NCBI GenBank assembly: GCA_937995825.1 | Contig: CALKJO010000013.1 | Location: 1 to 64,000, forward strand | Reading direction: 5' to 3' | DNA from: an uncultured Anaerolineae bacterium | Lineage (GTDB): Bacteria; Chloroflexota; Anaerolineae; Aggregatilineales; Phototrophicaceae | Length of the DNA: 64,000 nucleotides | Shown: one piece after another, positions 1 through 8,763 of the stretch | Numbering within the stretch: position 1 is the first letter of the stretch | Layout of the letters: the number at the start of each line of letters is the position of its first letter | The notes under the pieces: model-generated | The model's database searches: none | The model's input: only the letters and a program-made list of their open reading frames with translations | What the model was told of the DNA's origin: nothing | Made by a program: the position numbers and the translations under genes

Positions 1-91
1 CGCCAACCAAGACGCCGACCCGCACCGACACCGCCACCCCATCGCCAACCAAGACGCCGACCCGCACCGACACCGCCACCCCATCGCCAAC
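1..91 (+). repeat. 42-bp tandem repeat, two full copies plus a partial one
   Basis: The unit beginning CGCCAACCAAGACGCCGACC occupies 1-42 and 43-84 without a mismatch and continues as a 7-bp partial copy at 85-91. It is in frame and encodes 14 residues of the Thr/Pro linker (PTKTPTRTDTATPS). Copy number to the left of the window is unknown. Confidence 0.95.
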
Positions 92-560
92 GCTGCCAGC
101 CACTGCTCCCGTCATCGCTGAGCCGACTGCCGAATCCAGCCCTGATCGCAGACAGGCGCAGATCGCCCTGGTCTACGATGGCAGTACGTTCGTCCTTTAC
201 AACCGCGGCGAGTCGGTTGTCGATGTCAGTGCATGGGCATTTGTTCAAGTTGATACGCTGATCGCGGGCGAACCTGTCTCTTATACCGCTGCCCAATGGG
301 GATCGAGCGGCGTGCCGCTGCGCACGCTGCGACCGGGCGAGTGTTTGCAGCTCTGGCAGATCACGCTCGGTCAGCAGCCCGCGCCGCCCGACTGCGCCGA
401 TACGCGCATGGCGTGGCGATCTGTCGGTCAGCGCCGCTGGTTCTGGATCAGTGAGACGGGCAGCGAAACCTTTGAAGTGCGCAGCGGCGCGAATATGCTG
501 GCAACCTGCCCAACCGCCCCCGCCGGCAGCCTCACGCCGATCACCTGTTGGGTTCCTTAA
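1..560 (+). CDS. C-terminal part of an exported or surface protein with a Thr/Pro-rich linker (5' end outside the window)
   Basis: The reading frame is open from the left edge (first full codon at base 3) and stops with TAA at 558-560, so only the last 185 or so residues are visible. They begin with a low-complexity Thr/Pro linker made of a repeated 14-residue unit. A folded domain of about 150 residues follows, rich in Trp and with several Cys, containing LVYDGSTFVLYNRGE and ending WFWISETG...CPTAPAG. I recognise this as a type of C-terminal module found after Thr/Pro-rich linkers on Chloroflexota extracytoplasmic or kinase-linked proteins. It resembles lamin-tail-like or beta-sandwich modules, but I cannot name a family with certainty. 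Its function is unknown and the N-terminal domain that would explain it is missing. Confidence 0.75.
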   Translation, partial: PTKTPTRTDTATPSPTKTPTRTDTATPSPTLPATAPVIAEPTAESSPDRRQAQIALVYDGSTFVLYNRGESVVDVSAWAFVQVDTLIAGEPVSYTAAQWGSSGVPLRTLRPGECLQLWQITLGQQPAPPDCADTRMAWRSVGQRRWFWISETGSETFEVRSGANMLATCPTAPAGSLTPITCWVP

Positions 561-749
561 GCCAGCCATGCCCGAGATCATCGAAATGCGCGCCGCCGCC
601 TGCGCCTCAAGCTGTAAAGTGGACTCGGCGGTGGTCTGACCCGATCCCCCAACTGCCCAGCGTAAGCATGGGCTTGGCGTCTGTGCTGCGCAGGCGTGAA
701 GGGCTGACTAGCAGCGCAGGCGCAGCATTGGCTCTAAATGGTCAGATCA

Positions 750-779
750 TTGGCACTATTGCGAAAAATGGGGTATATA
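750..779 (+). promoter_or_regulatory. Candidate sigma-70 promoter for the MocR-type regulator
   Basis: TTGGCA at 750-755 is followed after 18 bases by TATATA at 774-779. Transcription would begin near 786, only about 13 bases before the first in-frame ATG (799) but about 50 bases before the ATG at 838 that has a ribosome binding site. It is inferred from sequence only. Confidence 0.5.
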
Positions 780-837
780 TGGCGAAGAAAACCCATTTAT
801 GCTGACGATTGCGCACACCGCGCCGGAGTTAGGCTCG

Positions 838-2352
838 ATGTCTCATCATGAGTTTACGATTCCGCTCGAACGCGAGAGCGAAGAACCGATCTACCGCCAG
901 TTGATCCGCCACATCCGCGCCCAGATCGAGAGCGGCGCGCTCCCCGCCGGGACTCGGCTTCCCGCCAGCCGTGACCTGGCGCGCCAGCTCAATATCAGCC
1001 GGATCAGCGTGGTGAATGCTTACGCGGAGCTGCGCGCCGAAGGCTATCTGAGCGCGCACGCGGGACGCGGGACGTTTGTCGCGGGCGATCATGCCGACGG
1101 GGAGGAACAGCGCCCATCGGCAAATCATGGGCATCCTCCCTCGCATCATCCCTCCGAACCCGCGCCAGTTGCAGATCGCTCGATCCGCGAGATGATGCGG
1201 CTGGCGCGCAAGCCCGGCGTGATCAATTTTTCGAGCGGATCGCCGCCGCCGGAGTTTTTCCCAGTGGCGCATCTGCGCGATGCCATCAACACGGTGCTGG
1301 ATCGCGATGGCGCGAAGGCGCTGGCATACGAGGTCAGCGAGGGCTATCTGCCGCTGCGCGCCACCATCCGCGATTACGTCAGCGCGCTGGGGATTCGGTG
1401 CAGCCCCGATCACGTCCTGATCACCGGCGGGACGCAGCAGGGCATCGACCTGGTGGTGCAGTCGTTATTGAGCGAAGGCGATCTGCTGCTGACCGAGACG
1501 CCGACCTATCTGGGCATCATCGACATCGCACGCACGCGGCGCGTTCAGATTCACGGGATTCCGATGGACGAGGATGGGTTGCGCCTAGACATTCTCGAAA
1601 ATTACATCCTGGATCGTCATCCGCACCTGATCTACGTCATGCCGACCTTTCAGAATCCGTCCGGGCGCGTGATGCCGCTGCATCGGCGGCGGCAGTTGAT
1701 CAACCTGTGCGCGGAATATCACGTGCCGATCCTGGAGGATGGGATTTATCACGAATTTCGCTTTGAAGGCGAGGCGATCCCGCCGCTGAAGGCGCTCGAC
1801 GAGCAAGGGATTGTGATTCATGTCAGCGGCTTCACCAAGAATCTGCTGCCAGGGCTGCGCATTGGCTACGTGATCTGCAACAGCGCGCATTATGAGCGGC
1901 TGGTGCGCGTCAAACACGCGGCGGACATCAGCACGCCGAGCCTGAATCAGCGCGCCATTCATTTGATGCTGGAGCGCGGCGTGCTGGCGCAGCAGTTGGA
2001 GCGCAACAACCACGAGCTGCGCCGGCGGCGCGATGTCGCGCTGGCGGCGGCGGCGCGCTATCTGCCGCCCGGTTCGCGCTGGAACCAGCCGCAGGGCGGG
2101 CTGTATCTGTGGGTGGAGCTGCCCAAATCGGGTCCAACGGCGGCGGAGCTGTTCATCAGTGCGATTCAGGCTGGTGTTGCTTATGCCATCGGCAACGTTT
2201 TTTACACCAATGGCGCGGGCAGCTATCACATGCGCATTAACTACGGCATCCAGCGCCCCGCCGAGATCGAAGAAGGTTTCAAGCGGCTCGGTCGGGCATG
2301 GCGCGATCTGGCGGTCGATTACGCCGAGATGGATAAGCTGCCGCTGCTGTGA
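838..2352 (+). CDS. MocR-type transcriptional regulator: GntR winged helix fused to a class I aminotransferase fold
   Basis: The protein has 504 residues. An N-terminal GntR-type winged helix (about residues 1-75, with EEPIYRQLIRHIRAQIESG and the wing GYLSAHAGRGTFV) is linked to an aminotransferase class I/II domain (about residues 115-500). The aminotransferase part has a likely PLP lysine in SGFTKNLLPGLRIGY and the ligand segment FQNPSG. Members of this family use PLP or an amino acid as effector and often control vitamin B6 or amino-acid genes. No pdx or gab gene lies nearby, so the target is unknown. ATG 838 was chosen because GGAG (825-828) sits 9 bases upstream. An in-frame ATG at 799 has no ribosome binding site. 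A real aminotransferase role alongside regulation cannot be excluded. Confidence 0.88.
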   Translation: MSHHEFTIPLERESEEPIYRQLIRHIRAQIESGALPAGTRLPASRDLARQLNISRISVVNAYAELRAEGYLSAHAGRGTFVAGDHADGEEQRPSANHGHPPSHHPSEPAPVADRSIREMMRLARKPGVINFSSGSPPPEFFPVAHLRDAINTVLDRDGAKALAYEVSEGYLPLRATIRDYVSALGIRCSPDHVLITGGTQQGIDLVVQSLLSEGDLLLTETPTYLGIIDIARTRRVQIHGIPMDEDGLRLDILENYILDRHPHLIYVMPTFQNPSGRVMPLHRRRQLINLCAEYHVPILEDGIYHEFRFEGEAIPPLKALDEQGIVIHVSGFTKNLLPGLRIGYVICNSAHYERLVRVKHAADISTPSLNQRAIHLMLERGVLAQQLERNNHELRRRRDVALAAAARYLPPGSRWNQPQGGLYLWVELPKSGPTAAELFISAIQAGVAYAIGNVFYTNGAGSYHMRINYGIQRPAEIEEGFKRLGRAWRDLAVDYAEMDKLPLL

Positions 2353-2367
2353 TGGGGGGGGGAAACT

Positions 2368-3255
2368 ATGAGCGCGGTCATCATCAATGGCGATTGCCTT
2401 GAATTTCTCAACAGCGCACCAGCGCCAGCGGAGATTCATCTCACATTTCTCGATCCGCCCTTTAACCAGGCGAAGGAATATGCGCATCACGACGACGCGA
2501 TGCCATCCGAGGCTTACTGGGCATGGATGCGCGAGGTCAGCGCGAAAATCTATGCGCGCACCGCGCCGGGCGGCGCGATCTATTTCATGCAGCGCGAGAA
2601 AAATACGGAATTTGTGCTGCGGTGTCTGCGTGAAACCGGCTGGACGCTGCAAAACCTGATCATCTGGAAGAAACTCACCTCCGCTGTGCCGTCGAGCCTG
2701 CGTTATGGAAAGGCGTTTCAGATCATCGCTTACGCGACTAAAGGGGAGCGCCCGCGAGTCTTCAATCGACTGCGGATCGCGCCACCGCTGCCAGCCACTT
2801 ACAAATATGACCGCAAAAACGGCATGTACGTGACCGATATCTGGGATGACATCCGCGAGCTGACCGCAGGCTATTTTGCGGGCGATGAAGCGCTGCGCGA
2901 TGCCAGCGGGAGCCGCGTCCATAAACAGCAGGCGCCCATCGCGCTCCTGCTGCGCATCATGCTCACGTCCAGCTTGCCCGGCGATGACGTCTTTGACCCT
3001 TTCGCGGGAACTGGCACGACCCTGGTTGTGGCAGAACAGCTTGTGCGCCACGGCTGGGGCGTCGAACTCGACCCGGACAATGTGAAGGTCATCCGAGCGC
3101 GCCTCGATGCGCAGCGCGCCGCCGATGATGTGCAGCGTTATTATCAGGATTATATCCATTCGGAGAATCTCGACGCGATCTGGTCTGGCGCGGTCAACGG
3201 AAAGACAAAGGCGGATGTCCTCGATTTACCTCTTTTTCGCCAGTCTGATGGGTAG
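2368..3255 (+). CDS. Site-specific DNA methyltransferase (amino-methylating, N6-adenine or N4-cytosine) of a type II system
   Basis: The 295-residue protein carries the catalytic motif IV as DPPF near residue 30 and the AdoMet-binding motif I as FDPFAGTGTT near residue 210. Motif IV comes before motif I, as in the beta class of amino methyltransferases. The HKQQAPIALLLRIM segment before motif I is also typical. It transfers a methyl group from AdoMet to the exocyclic amine of adenine or cytosine in a specific site; DPPF does not decide which base. A purine-rich stretch (GGGGGGGAAA) precedes the ATG. The stop overlaps the proposed start of the next gene by 8 bases, which fits a restriction-modification pair translated together. 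Confidence 0.88.
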   Translation: MSAVIINGDCLEFLNSAPAPAEIHLTFLDPPFNQAKEYAHHDDAMPSEAYWAWMREVSAKIYARTAPGGAIYFMQREKNTEFVLRCLRETGWTLQNLIIWKKLTSAVPSSLRYGKAFQIIAYATKGERPRVFNRLRIAPPLPATYKYDRKNGMYVTDIWDDIRELTAGYFAGDEALRDASGSRVHKQQAPIALLLRIMLTSSLPGDDVFDPFAGTGTTLVVAEQLVRHGWGVELDPDNVKVIRARLDAQRAADDVQRYYQDYIHSENLDAIWSGAVNGKTKADVLDLPLFRQSDG

Positions 3256-4018
3256 CCGTTCGATGCTGCTCTCCGATCAAGCGCTCGACGAACTGGATTA
3301 TGACAACCGTCTGCTTGCGGCGCGCAGCCGGGGGCAGTTCCCGGATATGGTGCTGCACCTCAGCTGCGATGGCGATAGCATCACAGGGGGTGAACTGATC
3401 GAATTGAAGGACTCCAAGAGCGGATACGGCGTCGCCTCGTTCAACTCCACCATTCCAACGGGCAAAAAACCGATTGCGACGCTCGGCAAGGCGGTGCTGC
3501 AACAGATGGGCGCTGAGGCGGCAGTGCTGCCTATCCGCGAGGTGTATTATCTGGTGCGCGGACGGCAGGCGAGGCGCGTCAAAGTGTGCCTGACGCACGG
3601 CAGCTTTTTCGAGACTGTGCCGGAGTCAACCCTGCTCACGGAAGCGTTTCGTAAAGTCCTGGACGAGGGTTTACCGGAGATGAACGCGGAGATGAAGGCG
3701 AAGATCGCTTCCGTTTTCACGCAGCGCGAAGCCTTCAGTCAGACACGGGACGTGGACAAAGCATCCGTCAAGCTGCGTTTTCGAGTCATGACTGAAGTGA
3801 AACCGGAAGGCAATCCACTCAATCCTGCGCGCTATCCGCAGATTTCCGATGACAGTCTGAACCTGATCGTCCCGATCCACCGTTCAGGGGATGCGCGCCG
3901 CGCTGTTGAGCGGCTGTGCGCGGCATTAGGTTATGCAAAGCCAACCCCATTCAAAATGGGCATAATCAAACATCCCTTGAACGGACGATTTCTTGTATTG
4001 CAGTGTCCATTAACCTGA
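3248..4018 (+). CDS. Probable type II restriction endonuclease partner of the preceding methyltransferase
   Basis: The 256-residue protein starts at ATG 3248, overlapping the methyltransferase stop; another ATG lies at 3263. About residues 36-65 show a PD-(D/E)XK arrangement: FPDM followed some 20 residues later by ELIELKDSKSG. This is the metal-binding and cleavage core of many type II restriction enzymes. The call rests on this motif plus tight coupling to a DNA methyltransferase. I recognise no subfamily and cannot predict the recognition site. The frame is open further upstream inside the methyltransferase gene, but a start there would create a long overlap and lacks a good ribosome binding site. 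Confidence 0.7.
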   Translation: MGSRSMLLSDQALDELDYDNRLLAARSRGQFPDMVLHLSCDGDSITGGELIELKDSKSGYGVASFNSTIPTGKKPIATLGKAVLQQMGAEAAVLPIREVYYLVRGRQARRVKVCLTHGSFFETVPESTLLTEAFRKVLDEGLPEMNAEMKAKIASVFTQREAFSQTRDVDKASVKLRFRVMTEVKPEGNPLNPARYPQISDDSLNLIVPIHRSGDARRAVERLCAALGYAKPTPFKMGIIKHPLNGRFLVLQCPLT

Positions 4019-4035
4019 CCCGAAGGACAACCACC

Positions 4036-4899
4036 ATGCAGCTTCACATCGGGCTGGCGCAGATGTATCCCAGACTGGGCGACGTGGCGCACAACCTGCA
4101 AACCCATCTCTCCACCATCGACCAGGCGGCGGCGCAGGGCGTCGAGCTGCTGATCTTCCCCGAATTATCGCTGACCGGCTACCAGGTGCAGGATTTGGTC
4201 CCTGAAGTCGCCATCCGCGCCGAGACGAGCGATCCGACCTATGCCGCGCTGCTTGAAGCCAGCCGCAAGCTCGATTTGATGGTCGGATTCGTGCATGAGG
4301 ACGCTCGCCAGCGCTTCTACATTGCGGCGGCGTATCTTTCCGGCGGAGAAACGCTGCACATCCACCATAAAATCTACCTGCCGACCTACGGCATGTTTGA
4401 CGAGAGCCGCTATTTCGATCAGGGCGAGCGCGCCGCTGCGTTTGACACGCGCTTTGGGCGCGTTGGGATGCTGATCTGCGAGGACTTCTGGCACATGTCG
4501 CCGCCCTATCTGCTTTGGCTGGACGGCGCGGACATCCTGCTCTTTTCCAGCGCCAGCCCCAGCCGGGGACTCGACAGCGGAGACCGCCTGTCCGGCTCGC
4601 GCTGGGTTGAGCTGGTCAATCAGGCGTATGGCAGCATGTTCACCAATTATGTCATCCACTGCAACCGCGTGGGCTATGAGGATGGCAAGAATTTCTGGGG
4701 CGGATCGTCGATTGTCAATCCCGATGGCGAATTCCTGCTGCATGGGACGTATTTCGATGAGGCACTCCTCACCCACCGCATCGACCTGAATCAACTGCGG
4801 CGGACGCGCGCGCGCCTGCCGCTTTTACGCGATGAGCGCCCGCTGCTGATGCAGCGCGAACTCGACCGTATTCTCAAGGAGCGCGATCATGACTATTAA
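4036..4899 (+). CDS. Nitrilase-family amidase, glutaminase subunit of a split glutamine-dependent NAD synthetase
   Basis: The 287-residue protein has the Glu-Lys-Cys triad of the carbon-nitrogen hydrolase fold: Glu in FPELSLTGY, Lys in HHKIYLPTYGMFDE and Cys in GMLICEDFWH. ATG 4036 has GAAGGA 8 bases upstream and gives the usual N-terminus (MQLHIGLAQMYP). The gene overlaps the downstream NAD synthase by 11 bases. In glutamine-dependent NAD synthetases this fold is normally fused in front of the synthetase domain and supplies ammonia from glutamine. Here the two domains are separate, translationally coupled genes. The glutaminase role is inferred from that context. Confidence 0.85.
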   Translation: MQLHIGLAQMYPRLGDVAHNLQTHLSTIDQAAAQGVELLIFPELSLTGYQVQDLVPEVAIRAETSDPTYAALLEASRKLDLMVGFVHEDARQRFYIAAAYLSGGETLHIHHKIYLPTYGMFDESRYFDQGERAAAFDTRFGRVGMLICEDFWHMSPPYLLWLDGADILLFSSASPSRGLDSGDRLSGSRWVELVNQAYGSMFTNYVIHCNRVGYEDGKNFWGGSSIVNPDGEFLLHGTYFDEALLTHRIDLNQLRRTRARLPLLRDERPLLMQRELDRILKERDHDY

Positions 4900-5743
4900 A
4901 ACGCCGTCGCTCAAGCCGGGGATCGCCGCGCGCATGGCGATCAACACCGACATCGGGCGCAAGATGTTAGTTGGCTTCATCCGCGATCAGATTCACAAGA
5001 TCGGCATGAAACGCTGCGTGATCGGGCTGTCGGGCGGGATCGACTCGGCGCTCTCGGCATATTTATCGGCGGAGGCGCTCGGCGCGGAGCATGTGCTGGC
5101 TGTGCGGATGCCGTATAAAACCTCATCGGAGGACAGCTTATCCGACGCGCAGACCGTGATCGACGCGCTCGGACTGCCAAGCCTGACCATTCCGATCACG
5201 GACGCGGCGGACGCGCTCTTTGCGCAGATACCGGACATCACGCCGATGCGCATGGGCAACGTCATGGCGCGGCTGCGCATGACGATCCTGTATGATCAGT
5301 CGGTCTCATGGGGCGGACTCGTCATGGGGACGAGCAACAAGACCGAGATGCTGCTGGGCTACTCGACCATCTACGGTGACAGCGGCGTTGCAGTTCAGCC
5401 GATTGCCGATCTGTATAAAACCCAGGTGCGCCAGCTTTCAGCGGCGCTGGGCGTGCCGGAGGCGATCCTGAACAAGCCGCCGAGCGCCGATCTGTGGGTT
5501 GGGCAGACCGATGAGGGCGAACTCGGCTTCACTTATGCGGAGGTCGATCAGGCCTTGTATCTGCTGGTCGATGAGCGCTATTCGCTCGAAGAAGCCGCCG
5601 CTGAGGGCTTCGATCTGGCATTCGTGCGCGAGGTCTGGCGGCGGGTAAAGGTCAATCATTACAAACGCACCATGCCCAACGTCGCCAAAGTGAGCAAGCG
5701 CACCTTTGGGCATGATTTTCTGTACCTGCGGGATTATGTTTGA
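4889..5743 (+). CDS. nadE: NAD+ synthase, synthetase subunit
   Basis: The 284-residue protein has the PP-loop SGGIDSA (about residue 50) that binds ATP pyrophosphate and the GTSNKTEMLLGYSTIYGDSG segment typical of NadE. It catalyses the last step of NAD biosynthesis: deamido-NAD is adenylylated, then amidated with ammonia. The length matches the short, ammonia-dependent enzymes rather than the 550-residue or longer fused type. The overlap with the nitrilase gene upstream suggests the ammonia comes from that partner, so the pair would act as a two-subunit glutamine-dependent enzyme. The ATG lies within the 3' end of the amidase gene. Confidence 0.93.
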   Translation: MTIKTPSLKPGIAARMAINTDIGRKMLVGFIRDQIHKIGMKRCVIGLSGGIDSALSAYLSAEALGAEHVLAVRMPYKTSSEDSLSDAQTVIDALGLPSLTIPITDAADALFAQIPDITPMRMGNVMARLRMTILYDQSVSWGGLVMGTSNKTEMLLGYSTIYGDSGVAVQPIADLYKTQVRQLSAALGVPEAILNKPPSADLWVGQTDEGELGFTYAEVDQALYLLVDERYSLEEAAAEGFDLAFVREVWRRVKVNHYKRTMPNVAKVSKRTFGHDFLYLRDYV

Positions 5744-5964
5744 GTGGGGATAATCGGGGCATTGCTCGCACATGATCACAAAGGGGGAGCGCTGGCGGCG
5801 TTCGCGCTCTTTGCCGCCGTGACCGCCGCGCTGATGCCGGGCGTCCCATGCGCCCAAAGGCGGTTGATGCGCTTCAGCAGGGTGTGACGAAGCCAGCACA
5901 GGCTGCCGTAAAATGGCAAAACCTGTTGGATTTTCCTTCGTTCACCGATTAATGATCGCAAGAA

Positions 5965-6489
5965 CTACCACCACCCAATCAGCCGACCCAACACAGCAAC
6001 TAAGGGCAAGACAATGCAGCACAAACATTGGGCTGCTGCGCCAAAGTAGCCAGCAAAATTCCAAAGTAATGTGGCAATTGACCAGAGAAAAGCAAGCAGC
6101 GCTAGAAGAATATTGAGCAATGCGCTGATTACAGCAGCTATCCACGTGAAGACCGTTGTTTGATTCTCAGCCTTTTTAACCCTTTCAATCGGTGGCATCG
6201 TCGGCTCCAGCGTCGGCACGGCGGTTGGGGTTGACGAAGGCGTCGGCGGATTTAGAGCAGCAGCGGTGGCTGTTAAACGGGCATTCACGGTTGCGGGTAT
6301 GTTCGGTGAAGGTGTCGGTGTTGCATTGCTGGCGATCTCCGTCAGCTTTCGTTCCAGTTCACTCTGAACAGTAAGCTCGACAGCATCGGGGCGCGGCGCT
6401 AAGGAAAAGAAAGAGAGGATGATCATGCCGATTAAAACGACCCAAAAAATCACTGTGTAGAAAAGGGAGACATAATGTCGTCTTATCAT
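5965..6489 (-). CDS. Small membrane protein of unknown function with a Thr/Pro-rich loop
   Basis: The protein has 174 residues. A membrane segment lies at about residues 8-30. A hydrophilic stretch follows, rich in Ala, Thr and Pro (ATPTPSPNIPATVNARLTATAAA). Two or three further membrane segments fill about residues 115-172. It resembles no family I can name. The Thr/Pro linker matches the style of other exported proteins here. A strong promoter sits just upstream (6524-6552) and AAGAGAA precedes the ATG, which argues that it is real. It lies alone between the NAD synthetase genes and the sugar importer. Its G+C content is visibly lower than that of its neighbours. Confidence 0.65.
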   Translation of the reverse strand: MIRRHYVSLFYTVIFWVVLIGMIILSFFSLAPRPDAVELTVQSELERKLTEIASNATPTPSPNIPATVNARLTATAAALNPPTPSSTPTAVPTLEPTMPPIERVKKAENQTTVFTWIAAVISALLNILLALLAFLWSIATLLWNFAGYFGAAAQCLCCIVLPLVAVLGRLIGWW

Positions 6490-6523
6490 TTCTCTTAATA
6501 GTTTATGTCAGTACGTTAGTCAG

Positions 6524-6552
6524 ATTCTAAACTGCTGCATCTGCATTGTCAA
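6524..6552 (-). promoter_or_regulatory. Strong sigma-70 promoter for the small membrane protein
   Basis: On the minus strand a perfect TTGACA (6547-6552) is followed after 17 bases by TAGAAT (6524-6529). Transcription would start near 6517, giving a leader of about 28 bases before the ATG at 6489. Confidence 0.7.
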
Positions 6553-6653
6553 GAGCAGCTGCTGAAATTTCTGTGAAAATGGCTCAGCGTGACGCGGCAC
6601 AGCCAGCCCGACGCTCCAACCACAAGCTCTACACCGAGTGAACCATTTGAAGC

Positions 6654-6723
6654 CGACCTCACCCCAACAGCCGGACAGTTTTTTGCCCCTCCGTCAAGTG
6701 GACAAGGGCAGCGGAGCGGGGTG
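6654..6723. repeat. Imperfect intergenic palindrome with CCTCACCCC / GGGGTGAGG arms
   Basis: CCTCACCCC at 6654-6662 is the exact reverse complement of GGGGTGAGG at 6715-6723. A second inner pair, TGCCC/GGGCA, lies between them. Palindromes with a CCTCACCCC motif are common intergenic repeats in Chloroflexota as I remember them. It sits just past the end of the importer operon and could help end transcription. The rest of the 6490-6760 gap holds only the promoter above. Confidence 0.5.
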
Positions 6724-6760
6724 AGGGGAGGCGGTCTGTGATAAAGGTGCAGCGTCTGTC

Positions 6761-7588
6761 TTACGCTTCTTCGTGGATAGCATCGGCTAACTGCTGCGCG
6801 ATGGCGTCGTTGGCGAATTCACGCAGTTCATGTTCCAGGTTGTTCAGTTCATCCCCACCGGACATCAGGTGGATCATCTCCTCGCGCGAAATCTCCCGCT
6901 TGGTGTAGGTTCCCAGCGTTTGCCCGCGTTTCAGAATGGTAAAGCGGTCGCCAATCGGGTAGGCATGATGGGGATTGTGGGTGATGAAAATGACGGCTAC
7001 CCCCTGCGCGCGCGCACGGGCGATGTAGCGTAGAACTGTCCCCGCCTGCTTTACGCCCAAGGCGGAGGTCGGTTCGTCCAGGATAAGCACTTTTGCGCCG
7101 AAGTAAACCGCGCGCGCAATTGCCACGGACTGGCGCTCACCGCCGGACAGCGTGCCGACCGGCTGCTCTGGATCGCGAATGTCGATGCCCATCTTAGCCA
7201 TCTCATCGCGGACGATCTGCTTGGCTGAAGCGATGTCAAGGCGTTTGAACAAGCCGCGCCCCACCGTCGGCTCCGATCCCAAAAAGAAGTTGCGCGCGAT
7301 GCTCATCAGCGGGATCATCGCTAAATCTTGATATACCGTTGCGATCCCATGATCGAGCGCATCGCGCGGAGAGTTGAACACAACCGGCTTGCCCTGCACC
7401 AGATATTCCCCGCGATCAGGCTGATGCACCCCTGAGAGTATCTTAATCAGAGTCGATTTGCCCGCGCCGTTGTCACCAAGCAGGCACATCACTTCACCGG
7501 CATGAAGCTTCATCGACACGCCGTTGAGGGCGATCACATTGCCAAAATACTTGCAAATGTCTCGAACTTCCAAGATCGGAGTCGCCAT
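6761..7588 (-). CDS. CUT2-family sugar ABC transporter, ATP-binding protein (single ATPase domain)
   Basis: The 275-residue protein has Walker [10 protein letters not shown], signature LSGGERQ, Walker [13 protein letters not shown] and the switch histidine in FITHN. It energises uptake together with the permease and binding protein encoded just upstream on the same strand; only 1 base separates it from the permease gene. RbsA-type ATPases of this family usually carry two fused ATPase domains. This one has a single domain, as in FrcA-like proteins, and presumably works as a homodimer. The link to the inositol genes suggests myo-inositol or a related polyol as substrate; this is inference. Confidence 0.9.
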   Translation of the reverse strand: MATPILEVRDICKYFGNVIALNGVSMKLHAGEVMCLLGDNGAGKSTLIKILSGVHQPDRGEYLVQGKPVVFNSPRDALDHGIATVYQDLAMIPLMSIARNFFLGSEPTVGRGLFKRLDIASAKQIVRDEMAKMGIDIRDPEQPVGTLSGGERQSVAIARAVYFGAKVLILDEPTSALGVKQAGTVLRYIARARAQGVAVIFITHNPHHAYPIGDRFTILKRGQTLGTYTKREISREEMIHLMSGGDELNNLEHELREFANDAIAQQLADAIHEEA

Positions 7589-7589
7589 G

Positions 7590-8663
7590 TCACCGAGCCT
7601 CCGAAGCCAGTTTGCGGATATAGTTGTTCACCAGGACGGCAATGATCAGCATCGCGCCCATGAACACCAGGAACCAGTCGCTGTCGATTCCCGTGAAGAC
7701 GATGCCCTGCTGAACCATCCCGAAGATGAGCGCGCCGAAGGCGGCTCCAATCGCTGATCCGTATCCGCCGGTCAGCAGGTTGCCCCCGATCACAACGGCG
7801 ATGATGGCGTAAAATTCGCGCGACTCGCCCCGCAGCGTGTCGGCACTGCCCACGGACAGGACTTGGATCATGGCGACCAGCCACGCCGCCGCCGCCGTCA
7901 GCATGAACAGGATGATCTTCATCCGGCTGACCGGCACGCCGACATTGCGCGCGGAGGTCGCATCACCACCGATGCCGAAAATCCAGTTGCCGGGGCGCGT
8001 GCGCAGCAAGACATACGTCGCAACAGCCGTGATAAGCAGCCACCAAACAATCGAAATCGGGAAATTGGCGCTCAGTCCTCGGGCAGAAGCTGGGTCTAGA
8101 ATTGAAAAAACCGAGGCAAAGACCTGTGAAGCGCTGTCATAGCCGAATGCTTCTTTGACCCCCCCTACCTGCGTGCGACCCGTGACGAGGCGCGTGATGC
8201 CGATGGTCAAGCCGCGGATGATGAACAGAGTCCCTAACGTGATGATGAACGAGGGCAGGCGCGTTCGGATCACCAGCAGCCCGTTGATCGCACCGACGAT
8301 GAGCGCCGCGATCAGCGCCGCACAGATGGCTGCCCAGATGTTCCAGCCCATCTGCACGCTGAGGATGGCGACGATCATGCCGCACGCCCCGATCATCGAG
8401 CCAATCGACAAATCGAACTCACCGCCGATCATCAGCAGCGACACCGCCACCGCCAAGATGCCCAGCTCCGAAGCCACAGCTAGAAAGTTGGCGGAGCCTC
8501 TCAAACTGACGAAGCGATCCCCAGCCGCAACCGCAAAAATGAACCAGACGAGGACGGCGCCGCTGATCGCCCCCAGTTCCGGGCGACGCAGCAGCTTCTT
8601 CAGACGGTTCTCACGCCTGAGACGCTCATCCGATCGGTCACCTTGTCCTGCAATCGATGCCAT
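7590..8663 (-). CDS. CUT2-family sugar ABC transporter permease
   Basis: The 357-residue protein has 8-10 hydrophobic segments and sequence typical of the RbsC/BPD_transp_2 group: [12 protein letters not shown] near the first third and [18 protein letters not shown] near the C-terminus. It forms the membrane channel of a high-affinity importer for a sugar or cyclitol. The N-terminal 35 residues are charged and cytoplasmic. It lies between the ATPase and binding-protein genes in the same orientation, downstream of an iolG-like gene, so inositol uptake is the likely job. Confidence 0.9.
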   Translation of the reverse strand: MASIAGQGDRSDERLRRENRLKKLLRRPELGAISGAVLVWFIFAVAAGDRFVSLRGSANFLAVASELGILAVAVSLLMIGGEFDLSIGSMIGACGMIVAILSVQMGWNIWAAICAALIAALIVGAINGLLVIRTRLPSFIITLGTLFIIRGLTIGITRLVTGRTQVGGVKEAFGYDSASQVFASVFSILDPASARGLSANFPISIVWWLLITAVATYVLLRTRPGNWIFGIGGDATSARNVGVPVSRMKIILFMLTAAAAWLVAMIQVLSVGSADTLRGESREFYAIIAVVIGGNLLTGGYGSAIGAAFGALIFGMVQQGIVFTGIDSDWFLVFMGAMLIIAVLVNNYIRKLASEAR

Positions 8664-8763
8664 TAAGATGCCCCAAAAAACAAACTCTCAAAAAAACAAC
8701 TGCGTTGTGCTTGGAGAGGAAAACAGCCCAGACTATCTCCCTCTCCGCGCTGCATCTGTCTGA

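Noticed and set aside
1..91. Possible CRISPR-like repeat array
   Set aside because: The 42-bp units are directly adjacent with no spacers, are in frame, and encode a Thr/Pro linker.
1585..3159. A 524-codon minus-strand frame across the MocR-type and methyltransferase genes
   Set aside because: It is a shadow of two well-supported genes on the plus strand and has no family sequence.
8711..8748. Hairpin between the sugar-binding protein and permease genes
   Set aside because: Arms GGAGAG/CTCTCC are short and the loop is long. This is far weaker than the hairpin at 56524-56555.
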